Assembly (NCBI GenBank): GCA_025786725.1
Contig: JAHLTZ010000006.1
Coordinates: forward strand, 773,043-837,042
Source of the DNA: Syncephalis fuscata
Taxonomy: Eukaryota > Zoopagomycota > Zoopagomycetes > Zoopagales > Piptocephalidaceae
DNA: 64,000 nucleotides
Reading direction: 5' to 3'
The notes beneath the pieces were generated by a model. That model made no database searches and had not been told where the DNA came from. It worked only from the letters and a program-made list of their open reading frames with translations. The position numbers were made by a program, and so were the translations under genes. Each line of letters begins with the position of its first letter. Position 1 is the stretch's first letter. Of this stretch, positions 45,401 through 56,907 are shown piece by piece.

Positions 45401-45570
45401 TGAAACTTTATCAAATTTCTACTATTAATTGATCGACATAAGCATTTAAAATAGTAGTTTATTTAAAATTTCTATTATGAATGCAGCCGTAAGATTGTTG
45501 CAATTAATAGGATTAACAGGAGTGGAAATATCACACTAAAGACGCTTATAATACAGTAAATACCCCATCA
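42472..45570. other. Long intergenic region with one doubtful membrane-protein candidate
   Basis: About 3.1 kb. On the minus strand, around 43237-43075, a hydrophobic open piece reads FYIHLYWQLSCLVLFLAMIC and on to LPVLIGHM. A CAG acceptor near 43022 is followed by EYTPIIAQKCRGKRIDHYQQ and a donor-like GGTAAGT near 42960. This could be a small multi-exon membrane protein, but the first exon and the end are not found. The remainder (43300-45570) shows nothing I can support. It includes an AGCAGT/AGCAGC-rich stretch at 43490-43570 and a relatively GC-richer part up to 44300. Confidence 0.3.
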
Positions 45571-48500
45571 TTATAATGAGTGAGCTGTGAATCGCCATGA
45601 TCTAATAGTGGCATCGTCCTGCGTATTTTCTTCATTTTGTCGAGATGGCAGTCCTGTCGTTGCATTAACTACATGCCACCCTGTGCTATCTGAACTGCTA
45701 GAGGTTTTTGAGGATGTTTCATCAGTTCCACTGCTCTGGGAGAACATTTCTAGCTCAGAAAGAGATACGTATGCTTCAATTTCTGGCAATTGGTTCGTTG
45801 ATGTCCACTGCGACAGATTACTTGACCCGCCTGACCGTCTTTGTAACGTATTTTGTGTCTGCTGTGCTGTTGTCGATATGATACGATCAAGTGCACCTTC
45901 CATCCATTCTTGCTCTGGAACAATGCGCACCATTTCCGTTAGATTAAAATTAGGCTGCTGTACATGGGCATCGAGTGATTCATTAACACGTCGAACGGCA
46001 TCGGCAATACTTGGATGTACGAGTTTTGGATGCGCCGGCCCAGATGCACCTATTTCAATAATTTCTGACAAACTTGATGCTGTCAGCTCATCCTTTGCCG
46101 CATGTTTACCCTGGTAAGCATGTAGCATCGGCTCTGTAACGCCCGACAACTCGAGTACTCGGAGTACGTGTGGTTTTACTGCAACAAAATGCATTTCAAA
46201 CCAGTGATTTGAATTCAACTGAGCGCCAGAATATTCATATAGCTCTTTGCGCAAGTCAAAAAGCATTTGAAGCCCGGATGCATCTATGTTATTAACTGAA
46301 CGAAAATCAAATATCATAGCTCGAAGAAATGGAAGATCCGAATCATAGTTTGTATTTGCATCGTCATCATCATCGGTAGACTCATAATTGTAATCAGTAT
46401 CATTATTATCAGTGCGTGAAAACTGATTCTTGTGTGTTACATCCTCATTAGGCTGTGGATTGACATTGTTTCAAAATGATTGTTAAGCTGATTTATACCA
46501 CTGTTCTGAGAATACTGAGCAGAATGGCGGCGTTCGTCAGTAAAGTCTATTACAACATCATCATTTGTATGTCTATTATAAGGCGTAGAAGCCCGAACAT
46601 GTTCGCTGTTGGTGATTGTTCTCTCTCCATTAGAAGCAGGATTTGCTTGCTCATTGCTACTCTGCCGGTCCGACTGGCCCAAATTGTTAAGATTTCTTTG
46701 TGTTTCAGTCGTATTTGTTGAATCAGCTGAGGGAGAATCTGTTTCACAGCTACGCTCTTCGACTGTTTCTAGCACGGTTGGATACATCGATCGACTGGCT
46801 ACAGGGTAGTGCTGCGAATAATTTGGATTAAACTGCTGTCTTGGAAGCGGTTGTTCAGGCAATTCGGGAAGATAGTCCATGGCATTGTCCTCGTCGTCGG
46901 TAGAAAGCATATCACCAGATGCATACCCGGAGTAGCTTTCTCCAGCGTTATAAGATGCTAAATACTCATCATGTTCCCTTTGTCGCTGCTGCTGGGACAT
47001 TAGCTGCTTCTGCCGCATTTCGTATCTTTTTTCAGCCTTTATATTTAACCTTTTTTTCTTACGTCGTTCCCGTGCGTTATAATCAGTATTACCGCACCAC
47101 GGCTGATCTTTACGGGGAAGAGGAGGAATAGTTGAGCGTGTCAGCTCAACAACAGTACTCATAATCTTCTCTCGAACATAGTAAGCATTTGGAAAAATTA
47201 GTGCTTCTTCCAAGCGAATAACAATAATGCCTGCGGTGGCGGCTCAGTGTCGTAGCCAGGTAAGTCACGGTCAACAAAGTTACTTGGTGAATTTTTTAAT
47301 CGTTCCATTACAACAAAGTGGGGCCGAGCAATCCTGTGTAGCATAATAATCAATGACAGTCCTACAGCTGCTAGAATTCCCGTCTATATTAACGCCAAAC
47401 ATTAATATAAAATAAAATAAACTGTATATTCTCTGGCATACCGCTACATTAGTTGCCACAGTAAGAACAAGCGCTAATAATGCTGATACCATATCCCATG
47501 CTAGAACAAGTTACCATTAGTTAAATACAAATATACATATTAATGCGATTGTTATGCAAATATCTGGTATTACTTACGTTGAACACGCCATAGTTGTCGT
47601 AAAGTTCGTGGGCCCACAATAAGCCCCGATACACTCACAATGATAATTGTAGCCAAACAAGCATCTGGTATATAATAGAATGCTGGTGGAAGAAATAGAA
47701 GTGCGCAAAGTACAATAATACCGCAGAAAAGACTTGTAAATGGCGAACGGGCTCCTGCTTGAGAATTAACTAACGATCGCGAAAACGTACCCATGTTGGG
47801 ATATGCGCGAAAAAAAGAACCAACAATATTAATAACACCAAGAGCAAATAGCTCTTGGTTGGTGTCGGTTTTGTATTTCTTAAGCCGTGCTGTGTAGATG
47901 TCGGTCTAATTATTAGCTAGCGATTAAACGAAACAAATAGAATACTTACACATTCCCTTAGCAATTGTAACAGTCTCGGAACAGAAAGCAGCGCAATCAT
48001 TGGTACTGTTATGGCAAGTTTGATAGTAGTTTTAGCGAAAGATTTGGCAACACTGGATCGGGAAATCCGTGTGGTACACGGCGCAAAATACCAAAAGGAC
48101 TGGGCACATCAGGTAATAGTCGATTTACTACAACAGAGATTGAAGTGATCACTATAACTACAACAGGAATTTTTACCGTGCCTAGAAAATCAAAAAATGC
48201 CCAGCGTTTACCTAGGCGGCTCTTTAGCCAATCAGTATTAGAATAACTGCTATTGTAGCGGCAGATATTGCAAGATCGGGCCAATTGAAGTGTGTCAGCC
48301 GTCCTAACATGTTAATAAAGACGCGGTAGCCTGGTAAATTACTGCTAACGCCTTTGATTCCTAAGGCAGTGGGCAGTTGAGCAATTAAGATGTTTAGCGA
48401 TACGCCAGATGTAAATCCAACAACCACTGGATTGGAAATAAAGTCAAAAGTATACCTAGCTTCAATAGGCCAATTAACATGATTAAAATGCCTGATAAAA

Positions 48501-48900
48501 ATGATAACGTGCTTGCTACAATGGCCATTTCAGCCGTAGTAGCAGTCACGCCACTTTCTGCAGCCACCTGTCGTATGACCATGCCGGTCTGCAATGCCAG
48601 GACGGCCGAAGGACCAATATTCATATCTTTACATGTGCCGAAAAATACATAAGGAATTGCGCCGAAAAACGCCGTATAAAGGCCAAACTCCATCGGAAGC
48701 GAGCCAACCTTAGCGTAAGCAAGTCCTTGCGGCACAACCATAATGCCCACCGTTAGCCCGGAAACAATGTCGCCTAGAATCCAGTGACGATTGTAGCGAG
48801 GCAGCCAACGAACAATAGGAACTCGGTCTGCAAGCCAGCTGGGGATTCGGCGCGCTTGCCGACGTAGCACGCCGAGCACGTTATTAAATTCCACCGTCAT
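45571..48900 (-). CDS. SulP/SLC26 anion transporter with STAS domain
   Basis: Multi-pass membrane transporter for sulfate or a related anion. I start it at MTVEFNNVLGVLRRQ (48900), since the codon further upstream in the frame is GTG. The SulP signature follows: ILGDIVSGLTVGIMVVPQGLAYA, then FGLYTAFFGAIPYVFFGTCKDMNIGPSAV. Helices continue over several small exons (48460-47280), with NPVVVGFTSGVSLNI in the order read on the minus strand. The C-terminal STAS domain starts around SNKLIFPNAYYVREKI in local form EEALIFPNAYYVREKI. It is interrupted by an insertion of about 270 residues rich in Lys/Arg, then Gln/Asn/Ser. It resumes AMIFDFRSVNNIDASGLQML, the conserved STAS strand and loop. An additional Ser-rich tail follows. 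The frame shifts by one base near 46463-46475 inside the low-complexity insertion. Substrate cannot be told from sequence. Confidence 0.85.
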
Positions 48901-49591
48901 TATAGAGGCCGATAATAAGGCCACTAGCTAAATTTACTAGTCCAGTAGTAATAGACGAACAATAGAACAAGACGAGAATAAACAATAAAAATGACTATAA
49001 TTATGCAATGGTCGTACTTTTAGCAAGTTGTATCGAATGAAACTGCGCTTAATTACAATAATTCTGCCAAAAATACTATACGCGGTTTGCTCATACGTCA
49101 GCGTGGCTCCTTTTTAACTAGAAAATGCGTAGTTGCATCGGAGATATTAGCCATGGAGAATAGCACAGACGCGGCATCAATGGCTCTGCACCATGTGCTA
49201 AGGAGTCGACGTTTTATTATCTGGTATAAAAATTGGATTCTACTGAGATTAGATAGATATGAAGGGGCAATTTTAATGATGCTATTACGTAGGCTTGTAT
49301 TGGGGGAACTCAAAAGGAGCATGTAAATTTATTACAAGGGGTTTACTTTGCTATTAATTCTTAGAACACGCTAATAGCAATAGCTTGAAAGCAAGCATAG
49401 ATTTATTTGAATATAGTAGTTATAAAGTAACCAGTGATGTTTGCAAAGCGTGTAAAATTATAAAAATGTTGCAAAGAATTAAATGCTAAAAAGCTGGCGT
49501 TATGGAACCAAATAGTGCAGTATTGCTAGATTAAGATCGATAGTATGCAAATAAATGTTACTTAAAAGGTTAGTAATATGCTAATTCATAT
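48901..49591. other. Intergenic, no gene seen
   Basis: About 700 bases upstream of the SulP gene. Two overlapping 74-79-codon frames on opposite strands (49087-49326) have no motif and cannot both be real. I call neither. Confidence 0.35.
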
Positions 49592-50029
49592 TTACGGTAA
49601 ACAATCTGTACTACTACGTACAAATTGTAAATCATCTGAAAAAGAGGAAGATAGCGAGACTTTATCATCATCGTAATCATCGTCATCATCATTATCATCA
49701 AGTATGGATGCTATTTCATCATCAGTATCTGGCAGAACCACGTGATCCTTCGATGCTTGTAACACTTGCATCGACCATTCTGTCAACATTGAATTAAAGT
49801 TTTGTGTTGCCATTAATGTCACGCCATTTTCACAAGGCGTATCTCCTTGATGCAGCGTTACAACCGGCTCAATAAGTGGATTAGTCTGCTCAGTGAATAG
49901 ATTGACATCTTCGGCATGAAAATCCTGCACAAATAACTCTTGACTTGATGTTGAATTACCAGTAATACTAGGTGTTTTAAGATTCTTTAGATCTTGACGA
50001 AATTGATGTAATTCACAAAGACGACACAT
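49592..50029 (-). CDS. Hypothetical protein with acidic C-terminus
   Basis: A frame of 145 codons from MCRLCELHQFRQDLKNL. The longer open frame up to 50170 has no ATG, so I use the ATG at 50029, which follows shortly after. The CRLC pair lies at the very start. The C-terminal third is strongly acidic (SILDDNDDDDDYDDD) followed by a Ser-rich tail. No domain is recognised. Further upstream exons are possible. Confidence 0.4.
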   Translation of the reverse strand: MCRLCELHQFRQDLKNLKTPSITGNSTSSQELFVQDFHAEDVNLFTEQTNPLIEPVVTLHQGDTPCENGVTLMATQNFNSMLTEWSMQVLQASKDHVVLPDTDDEIASILDDNDDDDDYDDDKVSLSSSFSDDLQFVRSSTDCLP

Positions 50030-50486
50030 TGGAATAGTTCTATTTAACAATCGCCGATAATGGAAGACGTAGCGCACAACGCCACTACTATTACTTTTAA
50101 CGACAATAGTCACAGCAATAGTTGTACTAATGTTAATAAAGGTGGAACAGACTCTATAAGTTGAATACAATGCCAGTGAATGGCCTATACAGCGCGAGAA
50201 GAGAGTGATTAAAGGATGATAAGGCGAGTTACGTCATATTTATTGTAAATATAATACGAAGATCGCGCGGTATTTAAGCAGCAATTAGTATTATAAAAAA
50301 GGTTGCCGTGGATGCATTGTTGTGTCTGTGCTGGCAAGGAGAGCGCTATTAATGCAATATATTTGTGTGGAAACGGTAGACAAAGCAACCTGCCATCCAA
50401 ACTATAACGAGTCATTGACAACATGATGTAAACAAATAGCACAAGATGTAAGTAAGTGAGAATAGAAATAACTGTTTATTCATAGA
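50030..50486. other. Intergenic, no gene seen
   Basis: Short spacer between two minus-strand genes. It contains the 3' flank of the nucleolar GTPase gene. Confidence 0.35.
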
Positions 50487-52769
50487 TTATAGGTCCTCGT
50501 CATCATCTGATACTAGTTCTAAAATAGTCATTAGTAAAATGTTTGTATATTTATGTTGTTTATATTTATTCATTTATTCAGATAACTTACCCTCATCGCT
50601 GCCATTATCATCTTGTGTTTTGCTAAAGTATTCACCGAAATCGTATGCTTCTTCATCCATTACCTCGTCGTCCATGGCCATGGAAGCTTCGTCATCACCA
50701 GGCAACGAGGCCAGCAAAGCAGCCGATCGAGCAGCTTGTTTGCGTTGCTTCTTCGTTTGTTTCTTCAAAGCCAAATTACTTTGTGGGTTGATGCTTGCTT
50801 CAAAACCAGCAAGTGCCGGTGCAGCAGTTGCTGTCTTTTCTGCCTTGGCCGCCTTCTTAGCAATAACCTAAATGGCAACAAAATATAAGTAATTTAAAAA
50901 ACAGCTATTTTTAACATACATTATTACGAATCATGATAGCAGGTTCATTTGTATTTTCATCGTCACTATCTTCCATAGCATCATCTGTGTCAAGTTCGTC
51001 ATCGTCATCGTCATCCATATCGTCATCGTCATCTTCATCACTGTATTCGTTTAATGCTATTAATAATCAAATAAATAAACAAACACATTAGCTATTTACC
51101 TGGCATGAATCCAATCAATATCGTCATTGGCTTCAGTCAATTCAGTGGCAGCCTATAGTAGTCGATAGTTAGTGGTATGTGGTAACATGGCGGCCCACTA
51201 CTTACCATTGCAATACCAGCACCAGTGCCAGACTTGGTGGCAGCCAATATAGATTGATCCGATTCACCAGCAATTGTGCCAAAGTCAAATTCTTTACCCC
51301 AAGTAGCAACCAATTCACTACGCTGTATATGTTGTGTGGCAGGCGGCAGTGTGTAGAATGGAATCTTGCCATTGTTCCAATCTTGAAGTACAGAACGAGC
51401 AGCAGACTCTAGATCTGCCACGCCACCCTTCTTTAATTTACCGCGTTGTTGTGCTAATAGCACAAGGAATTCTTGTGTGGATTGGAACACAGGCAATCCA
51501 TATAACATCATTAATTGTTGACGGTCACATCGAGAAATGACAGTTTCAACAGGTGAAATTGGATCATCCAACAGTTCAAGCTTTACACAGTTACGCAACA
51601 ATGTCTCAATACTATCTTTAGATGGATTTCGAGAAAATACAATTCCCGGACAGTCAATCAACTTGATATTCTTGTCAAGATGGATTTCTTGTAGCGATTT
51701 TGTTACACCTGGTGTGGCACCCACAGTACAAACACGGGCACGTCGTAACGAGTTAATTACTGATGATTTGCCGACATTTGGAAAGCCAATAACACCGACA
51801 GTAATGCTTGTTTTCAAATTGGCATTTCGGCTATAATTCTTCAATAATTTAACCAAATTATCAGCACCCAAGCTTTCGCTACGGTTCAATGCATTATCAT
51901 TGGCCATATGAACTGCAACGTTGCTTTGGCCAAGATGTTGTCGCTGTGATTGTGTTGATGCCTTAAAGGCAATAGTTGGGAATTCGTTACGTAGATACTT
52001 GAGCCATTGCTCTACCGTTTCACGTGGTACTAAATCTAATAATAAAGCCAATCGATTAATTAATAAATAGTGGTATATCTAGATTTACTTACCAATTTTG
52101 TTGAGTACCAAAATGATACGCTTACGAGTGCCGCTGTCCATAATGTACTGCTCTACATGCTTGGCTCGACAACCCAATGGATCGCGTGCATCCAATACTT
52201 CAAGAATTACATCGGCTGCCTCTACTACTTTACGGAATTCACGATAATAGGCACGGCGTGAGTTATCCTTTGTAGTTATTGCCGACTCTTGCAAGTCGCG
52301 AACACCATTAAGCCCAGCCTCGTCATTTTCACCGACAAATGCCTTTCCACGCTGTGCCGCCGATTTAGCCAAAGCTTGCAATGAGTTGCCTTGTTGCTTT
52401 TGTTGTAGACGCAACTTCTTAGCACGTGTCTTGTCTTTCTCGGCCTAAGTATTTATTATAGCGTTGTTAGTGTTAAGTAAATGACCCAGTCTTTTTTTTA
52501 CTTACTTGACGTTTAGTTTCTTCAATCTGGCTTAATAACTTCTCTTTATATGGCCATAGGTTGGGAATTCCCGGGTCCTTCTTAATCTTCTTTCCTCCGT
52601 TGCCACTCTTCTTGGCTTCTTTACGCTGCTTGCGCTGAGCGTCACGGACTCGTTTCTCGATTTTGTATTTCTGTGAGCATGAAACACGCTTACTCTGACG
52701 CTCTAAAGTGTACTAGTTAATAACGATAAGCATAATAAAATGCCATAGACACATACTTTTAGGAACCAT
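50487..52769 (-). CDS. Nucleolar circularly permuted GTPase, GNL3/Grn1/Nug1 family
   Basis: GTPase of pre-60S ribosome assembly and export in the nucleolus (human GNL3/GNL3L, fission yeast Grn1, budding yeast Nug1). It starts MVPK at 52769 with a short first exon. Then follow [18 protein letters not shown], a basic GN3L-type N-domain, and [14 protein letters not shown]. The GTPase motifs appear in permuted order: G5-like and G4 (VLDARDPLG and LNKIGDLVP), then G1 (GFPNVGKSS), G2 (the Thr in GATPGVTKS) and G3 (DCPGI). Downstream are [19 protein letters not shown] and [13 protein letters not shown], conserved in the family. The C-terminus is acidic ([16 protein letters not shown]) then Lys/Ala-rich, ending LVSDDDEDL. 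The phase of the first intron is unresolved; the rest reads cleanly over at least six exons. Confidence 0.9.
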
Positions 52770-53048
52770 AGCTACCGGCAATATAGTCTACCAAGCAATT
52801 GACCAATAACAAGGATCTGAAGGAAAGGTGACAACAACTGTGACCAACAAAAAAATGAAAAAAAATAAAATCTACCAATTTAAATTCAAATAAAATTCGG
52901 TCAAACCGAACTCGGCCGACATTAAAGCATGCATGAGCCACATGATGCAAGCTAACTTGTATTCCACCTCTTTAACCTTTTGTTCATCTTCCGCTATACT
53001 TATTTGTTTGTCAGTACACTTTGTTTATTATAATAGTACAATATTATA
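52770..53048. other. Divergent promoter of the GTPase and a small secreted protein
   Basis: A 279-base interval between divergent genes. It contains an A-rich/T-rich stretch near 52850-52900 and a TTATAAT-like sequence just before 53049. Confidence 0.35.
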
Positions 53049-53273
53049 ATGAAATTTGCTATTTCCGTGCTCTGTGCTACTACTGTGGCTTTTATGGCCA
53101 GCGTAGTGACTGTAGACGCCAGAAGAGCTATGACTCGTCGTGATCACAACAGTATGATGTATGATATCTATGCGCAGAAGCCTTGGATACCAGTGAATAG
53201 ACCACCACCATCAACCCCATTAATACCACCACGACGATTGATAACACAATTTGGCGAAGGAATGGGCTATTAA
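53049..53273 (+). CDS. Small secreted Pro/Arg-rich protein, 74 residues
   Basis: An intronless gene with a signal peptide (MKFAISVLCATTVAFMASVV, likely cut after VDA). The mature part is basic and Pro-rich: ARRAMTRRDHNSMMYD, then NRPPPSTPLIPPRR. There is no Cys in the mature part. The leader ends TVDARR, similar to the IVDAKP end of the small protein at 33836, which suggests a shared leader type. Function unknown; a secreted peptide or effector-like protein is possible. Confidence 0.6.
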   Translation: MKFAISVLCATTVAFMASVVTVDARRAMTRRDHNSMMYDIYAQKPWIPVNRPPPSTPLIPPRRLITQFGEGMGY

Positions 53274-53601
53274 TAAGCCATTAGATACTTGACTGGCTAC
53301 TGTTTAATTCCATTCAATTGTATATACAACACACAAACTCAGCTGTATATTTGAGCTATGTTGAGACACTGTTATTTAATCATACAGCCGCTATGACATC
53401 ACTTTGCTGCTGGCTAATTTCTTTTATTCGAGCTCGTATACATATAAATATAACACCCTTTTCTATTATTAATCATTTTATTTTGATAAATTGCTTATAA
53501 ATTATTTTACCATATTTACATAGCTAACGTATTTAAAAACATTGCTCTTATAGCAAAGTGCTATTTTATCTGTATTTTTCTATCCTCTACAGTTCTTTAC
53601 C

Positions 53602-54063
53602 ATGTGCTACAATCGTGTGACCATTTCAACGCTAAAGAGTGGTTTGCCGACCAACAAGACGACAAACAGCGTGTGCATTCGTGATGGTTGCAACTTTCCT
53701 TGCTACAAAGAAAAGCAGCATGGTCTTACTTACGCATACTGTAGTCACCGATGTGGCAAAATAGACGTGTCGTCTAAAGATCAATTTATTCTAACTTCCA
53801 TAACTGAAAACGATGTTGACTTCCACCAAGTCTGCTCTCAGCTAGAAAAAGAGATTAAAAACGTAAAGAATGGCAAGGCAGTTGTTTTTCGTATCTCGGT
53901 GTCTGCCAGTGCGCTACAAGAGTATCACCAGTATTTAGAGTCTTACGATTACACATCTTGCCGCAAAATTGTTCGGGTTGATAAGCGCTGTTATAAATCA
54001 GGAAAAAATATGATTTTTTTCAGAAAGTTGTTCATTGATATCAAAAAAAGTATATCTATATAA
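53602..54063 (+). CDS. Hypothetical protein with a Cys-rich putative zinc motif
   Basis: A 153-codon frame from MCYNRVTIST. Residues 25-51 contain the pattern C-x4-C-x16-C-x3-C, in CIRDGC...YAYCSHRC. This resembles the YCS..C type Cys motif found beside PARP-like or other catalytic domains in many fungal proteins. The remaining 100 residues (EKDVDFHQ-like region, VVFRISVSASALQEYHQYLE, CRKIVRVDKRCY) are not recognised and end in a Lys-rich stretch. A CAG lies just upstream, so an earlier exon is possible. The zinc role is inference from Cys spacing. Confidence 0.5.
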   Translation: MCYNRVTISTLKSGLPTNKTTNSVCIRDGCNFPCYKEKQHGLTYAYCSHRCGKIDVSSKDQFILTSITENDVDFHQVCSQLEKEIKNVKNGKAVVFRISVSASALQEYHQYLESYDYTSCRKIVRVDKRCYKSGKNMIFFRKLFIDIKKSISI

Positions 54064-54588
54064 CAATTTATATACTTTTTATTAAATTTGAATTCATAGT
54101 GTCGTTGCAACTTTTATCAAGCGATATCCAGTCTAATCCGGTAGATAAATGGCATACGGCTGTAGTATGTAACACATCATTACAGCAAATGAAAAGTCAT
54201 GCCCTGACTATGGTAAGCTGCCTTATTAGGCTCTATTAAATAGCTTATATATCTGTATGTGCTATAGATATTGCCACGATTTCTCGTATACTATCACAAG
54301 TAATCACATATCAGATGATAGATCATTGCATTAGCATTATTATTGCAGATTTATTACTTAGTTGCATAACAACACTCGAATAAACATTTGCTTATTCAAT
54401 TTATAATACTCGAATGTTTTAATTGCCCAGCCTTTAATCTTACTAGGATGGTAAGATCATTATCAGATATCGTTCATCTGTTTACGATGATCTAAAATTA
54501 TCTGTCACTATCAGTAACATAAACTCCATAAACTGACCAAATTATTTGTGTTTTTATTTCATACTTTTTTCCTTCTACTTGCTCGACC
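54064..54588. other. Intergenic, no gene seen
   Basis: About 525 AT-rich bases between the Cys-motif gene and ARG8. No repeat or motif recognised. Confidence 0.4.
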
Positions 54589-56233
54589 ATGTTGGCCAAT
54601 CGAGCCTTAAAAATTGCTGCAATTCGCAGTCAATGCGTACGGTCGGTAAGTATAGCATAGCAGATATTTGCAATAATAGTAAGCAAGTATTAAAAGAAAC
54701 ATGCTTTTTTGTAGGTAGCTGTTACTCGACGTGCTCTAGCATCGGCAAGTACTTCAAACACGTCACACGCGGTAAGTTGCCTGCACTGCATAGAATATAA
54801 GCAATAAATCTAACACAGCTAGGACGGCATGCAATCTATAGGCTACAACGACACCTGCACCTAAATCTACAACAGCCGTTCCCAAGAACCTACAAAGCCA
54901 CACGAAATACCTTCTCAATGTGTATGCACGTCCTTCTTTCGTTGTCAACCGCGGCGAACGCTGCTACCTTTACGAAGATACTGGCAGACGTTACCTTGAC
55001 TTTACGGCCGGTATTGCCGTCAATGCACTTGGTCATGCCGATCCACAAGTAGCAGCCGTTGCTGCTGAGCAAGCTCGCGAGCTTGTACACACTTCTAACC
55101 TATACCATCACCCCTACTCTGGCGAGTTTGCCGAGTTGTTGATCGAATCTAGCAATGCAGTGCGTTCTGGTACTTTTAGTAAAGTATTCTTCTCCAATAG
55201 CGGCACAGAGGCCAACGAAGCGGCCTTTAAACTGGCCCGCAAGTGGGGCAAATTGCACAAGAACAAATCGGGCGATAAAGGCAAGACGGGCATTGTAGCA
55301 TTTACCGGCGCATTCCACGGACGGTCCATGGGTGCATTAAGTGCCACGGCTACTGAAAAGTACAGAGCGCCATTTGCACCGCTAGTGCCTAATTTCAGTT
55401 TTGCTCCTTTCGATGAAATCAACGCTATTGCCAAATATGTTACAGAGGATACCTGTGCGGTGATTGTAGAACCGATGCAAGGTGAAGGTGGTATTAACAT
55501 TGCCAGTGAACCATTCTTGCGTGCACTACGACAACGTTGTGATGAAGTAAATGCGCTATTAATCTATGATGAGATTCAGGTAATTAAGTAATTAATTAAT
55601 TAATCATGTTAATTAACTAGTTGTTATGTTTACAGTGCGGTATGGGCCGAACTGGAAAACTATGGGCACATCATCATTATTCAGCCGATTGTATACCAGA
55701 TCTACTGACTGCAGCCAAACCATTGGCTAATGGATTTCCTATTGGTGCTTTGTTAGCATCCGAACGTGCTTCCACTGTATTTGGCACTGGTAAGCTAAAC
55801 CTGACAGTTAAAACTGGCAATTATCTAATACCTGATATAAGGCGACCATGGCACCACATTTGGTGGATCTCCCTTTGCCACTCGTGTAGGTCTTCATGTT
55901 GTACAGCGTATTAATAATCCCGCCTTCCTTGAATCGGTAAAGCGTAATGGCGATATGTTAAGGAAGCAACTAGAAGAGGTATGTGTTGCCTTCCCAGAAC
56001 ATGTAGCAGAAGTTCGTGGTGTTGGTCTATTAATCGGCGTTGAGTTCCGTGAACCACCAACACGATTCATTCAGCTATGCCAAGATCGTAATCTTCTTTT
56101 GGTTGGCGCTGGACGCCAAACAGTGCGTGTAGTCCCTCCATTGATCGTTAACGAGCAAGAGATCAATGAAGCAGTGGCTATATGGCACGATGCACTAAAA
56201 GCACTAGAGGCTGAGCAGGAAGCGCAGTCTTAA
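54589..56233 (+). CDS. ARG8: Acetylornithine aminotransferase, mitochondrial
   Basis: PLP-dependent class III aminotransferase converting N-acetylglutamate semialdehyde to N-acetylornithine in arginine synthesis, in the mitochondrial matrix. Exon 1 begins MLANRALKIAAIRSQCVRS, followed by VTRRALASAST across a short intron; together they form an Arg/Ser/Ala-rich presequence. The core starts YARPSFVVNRGERCYLYED. Family motifs are LDFTAGIAVNALGH, FFSNSGTEANEAAFKLAR, AFHGRSMGALSAT, VIVEPMQGEGGI, LIYDEIQCGMGRTGK, the PLP lysine region TAAKPLANGFPIGA, and GDHGTTFGGSPFA across the last intron. It ends LEAEQEAQS. Five exons are seen, all in frame. The GDHGTTFGGSP motif separates it from ornithine and GABA aminotransferases. 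Confidence 0.93.
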
Positions 56234-56907
56234 TAACAACAATAATAATAATGCCATTGTTGTTTGTTGGTTAATCTTATATTTATAATAAATATAGCTA
56301 TTTCAACATTACATATTTACATCCACGCTGAGTAATTAAAATGGTAAATAAAATCTACTTGGTTTAATTTGTGATTACACAATCTGACACTCAAATAAAT
56401 GGTACACACCAAATAAACAATAAAGACCTTAAAGCCACATTATAAACCAAAACACCTATTTATGTGTATGATGAAACGAAAATACTTGTTTTCAATAATT
56501 TCAAAGCATGAGTGTTTTGGTTTAGTTCAAGGCGTGTATGTGAAGACGACATTTAGCAATTAGATATGCACTACTATCGCGAATTATTGTGAACAAAGCT
56601 GGTATGTCATTGTTGCTAGTGTATCTCCTTATAAAGAAAAAACATTGCTTGCTGTTAGCATAGCATACTAGTTACTGGTTACTGGGTGGCGGTCACAAAA
56701 CAATAAGACTTAGTCAGATTATGGCATGTTTACTGTTAAACAGGTTTATTTCTATTAATGCATTCCAGTGCATGAAACGGTTCATAGGCCTTTATAATGT
56801 CATAGTAATTATTCATTTCGGCTGTTAGCAAGTCTAACTTCCTACAATCCTTACTTCTGCATTCTATTATAATATTTACAACTTTTATTTAGTTGACTGT
56901 AATAACG
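56234..56907. other. Intergenic, no gene seen
   Basis: About 670 AT-rich bases between ARG8 and the seven-helix protein gene. AATAAATAT-like 3' end signals lie near 56285. Confidence 0.4.

Noticed and set aside
49087-49326. Opposite-strand frames of about 75 codons
   Set aside because: No motif, no signal peptide, and overlap with each other across the same bases.
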